Source: Streptomyces sp. SAT1
GTDB taxonomy: Bacteria; Actinomycetota; Actinomycetes; Streptomycetales; Streptomycetaceae
Assembly (NCBI RefSeq): GCF_001654495.1
Contig: NZ_CP015849.1
Location: forward strand, 1,502,501 to 1,566,500
Length of the DNA: 64,000 bases
Direction: 5' to 3'
The notes under the pieces were generated by a model. The model worked only from the letters and a program-made list of their open reading frames with translations. It had not been told where the DNA came from and searched no databases. Both the position numbers and the translations under genes were made by a program. Positions within the stretch are counted from its first letter, which is position 1. Every line of letters starts with the position of its first letter. Of the stretch, positions 61,240 to 64,000 are shown one piece after another.

Positions 61240-61971
61240 TCAGGCCGCCAGGCCCACCACGAGCCAGACGAACGCGACGCCCGCCACCGTGCACAGCAGG
61301 GTGGAGCGGGCCGGGTGCTCGTGGTGGGCCTCGGGCAGGATCTCGGCGGCGGAGAGGTAGAGGAGCACGCCGGCGAAGAGGCCGAGATAGCCGCCGAGGA
61401 ACCACTCGGGGATGGTGACGAACGTGGTCGAGGCGGCGCCGACCACGGGGGCCAGCGCGTCCGCGACGAGCATCGCGATCGCCTTGCGGCGGGCGTTGCC
61501 GTACAGGCTGGTCAGGGTGAAGGTGTTGAAGCCGTCCGCGAAGTCGTGGGCGATCACGGCGAGGGCGACGGCGATGCCCATGCCGCCGCCGATCTGGAAG
61601 GCGGCGCCTATCGCCACGCCGTCCATGGCGCTGTGCCCGACCAGCGCGGCGGCGGCGGTCAGGCCCACCTCGGCCGAGCGGTGCCGGTGGCCCTCCTCGC
61701 CGCCGTGCGCGGCCTGCCGGGCGGCCAGCAGCCGCTCGACGAGATGGGCCAGCAGGAATCCGGCCACGAACAGCAGCAGGGCCGCGGGGACGCCGAACAC
61801 CTCCCGGCCCACCGCGTCGAGCGCTTCGGGCAGCAGATCGAGTCCGACCACACCGAGCATCAGGCCGCCGGCCAGTCCGAGGACCAGATGGCGGCGGTCG
61901 GTGACCCGCTGTGCCGTCCAGCCGCCGGCCAGCGTCATCAGGAACGCGCCGAGCGCGACGAAGACCGCCAT
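61240..61971 (-). CDS. ZIP-family metal transporter
   Basis: 243 residues, about eight membrane helices. Helix 1 MAVFVALGAFLMTLAGG; the His-rich loop HGGEEGHRHRSAE lies between helices 3 and 4; metal sites VGHSAMDGVAIGAAF and AVIAHDFADGFNTFTL (ZIP HSxxDG and H(D/E)xxDG motifs). Moves divalent metals into the cytoplasm. It lies antisense inside the cob cluster between cobI and cobM, so cobalt is a natural candidate substrate, though zinc, iron or manganese are equally possible by sequence. Confidence 0.92.
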   Translation of the reverse strand: MAVFVALGAFLMTLAGGWTAQRVTDRRHLVLGLAGGLMLGVVGLDLLPEALDAVGREVFGVPAALLLFVAGFLLAHLVERLLAARQAAHGGEEGHRHRSAEVGLTAAAALVGHSAMDGVAIGAAFQIGGGMGIAVALAVIAHDFADGFNTFTLTSLYGNARRKAIAMLVADALAPVVGAASTTFVTIPEWFLGGYLGLFAGVLLYLSAAEILPEAHHEHPARSTLLCTVAGVAFVWLVVGLAA

Positions 61972-62066
61972 GTGCCCTTGCTATCCGATCAACCCCCGAT
62001 CGCGCACATCCGGCCACTTCCCGACCACCACACACCATGACATTCCGTACGAGAGGACCCGACCCC

Positions 62067-62885
62067 ATGGCCGATGCCCCCACCGGCAAGGTGACCTTCG
62101 TCGGTGCCGGTCCCGGCGCCGCCGACCTGCTGACCTTCCGCGCCGCACGGGCGATCGCCGAGGCCGACGTGGTGATCTGGGCGGCCAGCCTGGTCCAGGC
62201 CGAGGTGCTGGAGCACGCCCGCGCGGACGCGGAGATCCTGGACTCGGCCACCATGTCCCTGGAGGACGTCGTCGCCGTGTACGAGCGGGCCCGCGCCGAG
62301 GGCCTGAGGGTGGCGCGGATCCACTCCGGCGACCCGGCGCTGTGGGGCGGTACGCAGGAGCAGCTGGACCGGTGCGCGGACCTCGGCATCGAGACGGAGA
62401 TCGTGCCCGGGGTGTCGTCCTTCTCCGCCGTGGCGGCGCTCGCCGGGCGCGAGCTGACCATCCCGGAGGTGGCGCAGTCGGTCGTCCTGACCCGGCTCGG
62501 CGGCGGCAAGACGCCGATGCCGCCCGGCGAGGAGGTGCGCGAGTTCGCCCGGCACGGCACCACCATGGCCGTCTTCCTGTCGGCGGCCCGCAGCGGTCAG
62601 CTGGTGCGGGAGCTGCTGGAGGGCGGCTATCCGACGTCGACGCCGGTCGTGGTGGCCCACCAGGCGACCTGGCCGGAGGAGCTGGTCGTCAAGTGCACGA
62701 TCGGCACCCTGGAGGAGACCGTCAAGGAGCACCGGCTCTGGAAGCACACCCTCTTCCTGGTCGGCCCGGCGCTCGGCGCGCACGGCACCCGCTCCCACCT
62801 GTACCACCCGGGGCACTTCCACGGCTTCCGCAAGGCCGACCCGGAGGCCCGCAAGGCCCTGCGCGCGCGGGGTGCGAGCACGTGA
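62067..62885 (+). CDS. cobM: Precorrin-4 C11-methyltransferase
   Basis: 272 residues. TFVGAGPGAADLLTFRAA (N-terminal P1 loop), HSGDPALWGGTQEQLD (SAM-binding) and VPGVSSFSAVAALAG, AVFLSAARSGQLV are CobM features. Methylates C11 of precorrin-4. A new transcript may start upstream: the 95 bases after the divergent ZIP start are less GC-rich, and GAGAGGACCC precedes the ATG. The stop overlaps cobL (GTGA). Confidence 0.95.
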   Translation: MADAPTGKVTFVGAGPGAADLLTFRAARAIAEADVVIWAASLVQAEVLEHARADAEILDSATMSLEDVVAVYERARAEGLRVARIHSGDPALWGGTQEQLDRCADLGIETEIVPGVSSFSAVAALAGRELTIPEVAQSVVLTRLGGGKTPMPPGEEVREFARHGTTMAVFLSAARSGQLVRELLEGGYPTSTPVVVAHQATWPEELVVKCTIGTLEETVKEHRLWKHTLFLVGPALGAHGTRSHLYHPGHFHGFRKADPEARKALRARGAST

Positions 62886-64000
62886 TCACGGTCGTCGGCA
62901 CGGGGACGGGCGTCTCCGGGGGCGTGGGCGCCGACGTCCTCGCCGGGGCCGCGCTCGTCGTGGGCGGGCGGCGGCACCTGGACGCCGCCGCGCTGCCCGA
63001 GGGCACCCGGCGGGTGGTGCTGGGGCCGCTGGCGCCCGCGCTGGACGCGATCGCCGAGTGCGCCGGGGCGGGACGGCGCGCGGTCGTGCTGGCCTCGGGC
63101 GATCCGGGGTTCTTCGGGATCGTACGGGCGCTGGCGAAGCGGTTCGGGCCCAGGGCGCTGGACGTGCGGCCGGGGGTGTCCTCGGTGGCCGCCGCGTTCG
63201 CGCGGGTGGGGCTGCCGTGGGAGGACGCCGTGGTGGTCAGCGCGCACGGACGGGAGCTGCGGACCGCGGTCAACGTGTGCAGGGCCCGGCCGAAGGTGGC
63301 CGTGCTGACCGGTCCGGGCGCGGGCCCCGCCGAACTGGGCGCCGCGCTGGCGCGGCATCCGGCCGGTGACCGGGTGCTGGTGGTGGCCTCGGCGCTGGGC
63401 GGCGACCGCGAGCGCGTGGAGCGGGTCACGCCCGCCGAGGCCGCCGCCCGGGACTGGGGCACGGCGGTCAACGTGGTGCTCTGCCTGGACGAGGCGCGGG
63501 CGCTGGGCGCCGTGCGGACGCTCGCCGGGCCGCCGCCGCCCGCCCCGGGCTGGGCGCTGCCGGAGGACGCCTTCGCGCACCGCGACTCGATGATCACCAA
63601 GGCGGAGGTGCGGGCGCTGGCCCTGGCCCGGCTCGGGCCGTGCACCGGCGACCTGGTGTGGGACGTCGGCGCCGGTTCGGGTTCGGTGGCCGTGGAGTGC
63701 GCCCGGCTGGGCGCGGCGGTCGTCGCGGTGGAGAAGACCGCGGACGGCGTGGAGCGGGTGCGGGCCAACGCGGCCGCGCACGGCGTGGACGTGGCCGTGG
63801 TCCACGGGACGGCGCCCGGCGCGCTGGCCGGGCTCGACGCCGATCCGGACGCCGTGTTCGTCGGCGGCGGCGGGCGCGACCTGCCGGCCGTCGTCGGGGT
63901 GTGCGCGCGCCGGGCCCGCCGTACGGTCGTGGTCGCGCTTGCCGCCCTCGACCGGGTGCCCACCGCCCGGCAGGCGCTCCTCGACGCCGGGCTGACCTGC
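62882..64000 (+). CDS. cobL: Precorrin-6Y C5,C15-methyltransferase (decarboxylating), partial
   Basis: Open to the window's end; 373 codons visible. N-terminal CbiE-like methylase: VITVVGTGTGVSGGVG, LASGDPGFFGIVRAL, RPGVSSVAAAFARVGLPWED. C-terminal CbiT-like part begins near residue 235 (HRDSMITKAEVRALALARLG, DVGAGSGSVAVECARL). Methylates C5 and C15 and decarboxylates the acetate on ring C. GTG start overlaps the cobM stop. The 3' end is missing. Confidence 0.93.
   Translation, partial: MITVVGTGTGVSGGVGADVLAGAALVVGGRRHLDAAALPEGTRRVVLGPLAPALDAIAECAGAGRRAVVLASGDPGFFGIVRALAKRFGPRALDVRPGVSSVAAAFARVGLPWEDAVVVSAHGRELRTAVNVCRARPKVAVLTGPGAGPAELGAALARHPAGDRVLVVASALGGDRERVERVTPAEAAARDWGTAVNVVLCLDEARALGAVRTLAGPPPPAPGWALPEDAFAHRDSMITKAEVRALALARLGPCTGDLVWDVGAGSGSVAVECARLGAAVVAVEKTADGVERVRANAAAHGVDVAVVHGTAPGALAGLDADPDAVFVGGGGRDLPAVVGVCARRARRTVVVALAALDRVPTARQALLDAGLTC

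Noticed and set aside
1..64000. tRNA, rRNA genes or CRISPR arrays
   Set aside because: No cloverleaf with a TTCGA/TTCAA arm in proper context, no rRNA sequence, and no regularly spaced repeats of CRISPR size were seen.

Overview
This is a high-GC chromosomal segment from a Streptomyces (or very close relative). The evidence is the extreme third-position GC, frequent GTG and TTG starts, a chaplin, a small GATC-binding-type HTH protein, a GlsB/YmgE protein, a DUF3099 protein, a DUF5753/DUF397 regulator pair, and a gene order that, from memory, resembles the SCO1790s-SCO1850s part of S. coelicolor. Most of it is core chromosome; the only clear mobile element is one intact IS110-family insertion.

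Layout. 0-5 kb: PEBP-like protein, HNH endonuclease, NfeD/SPFH membrane pair, ABC ATPase and an unknown conserved protein. 5-7.2 kb: cysteine-free chaplin beside a GAF histidine kinase and NarL-type response regulator. 7.2-13.5 kb: secreted lytic transglycosylase with a structured leader, a double-FHA ABC exporter, and SerB. 14-17.5 kb: SixA-like phosphatase, two tiny membrane proteins, and an MFS permease divergent from a GntR/FadR regulator across a perfect palindrome. 17.6-24.9 kb: fabG-fabI (fatty acid synthesis II), tldD-pmbA (modified-peptide protease), tyrS, GlsB/YmgE and DUF3099. 25-32.4 kb: MoaA, an SSS-family carboxylate symporter with its DUF485 partner, a secreted subtilisin and a CoA-transferase. 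32.8-38.1 kb: VIT1-like metal transporter, DEDDh-BRCT exonuclease, Cys-rich protein, SURF1, SDR, enoyl-CoA hydratase and a Gbn-like nucleoid protein. 38.4-46 kb: ABC-F ATPase, VOC protein, IS110 element, an unknown protein, alpha/beta hydrolase and class II aldolase. 46-47.9 kb: PiT phosphate transporter behind PHO boxes. 48-49.9 kb: a DUF5753/DUF397 regulatory module. 50-64 kb: a cobalamin-riboswitch-led corrin operon, cobD-cobQ-cobN-chelatase-cobO-cobB-cobI, then an antisense ZIP transporter, then cobM-cobL running off the window.

The cob genes form one translationally coupled unit (ATGA, GTGA or TAGTG junctions) under a single B12 riboswitch. It covers C20, C11 and C5/C15 methylation, a,c-diamide amidation, cobalt insertion, adenosylation, the remaining amidations and aminopropanol attachment. 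Several other genes look leaderless, with a -10-like hexamer six to eight bases before the start codon. The most interesting unexplained signals are a three-way-junction leader that could hide the ribosome site of the transglycosylase gene, mini-ORFs just upstream of the phosphate transporter and the ABC-F gene, the non-coding end of the IS110 element (expected bridge RNA), and several perfect palindromes at promoters.
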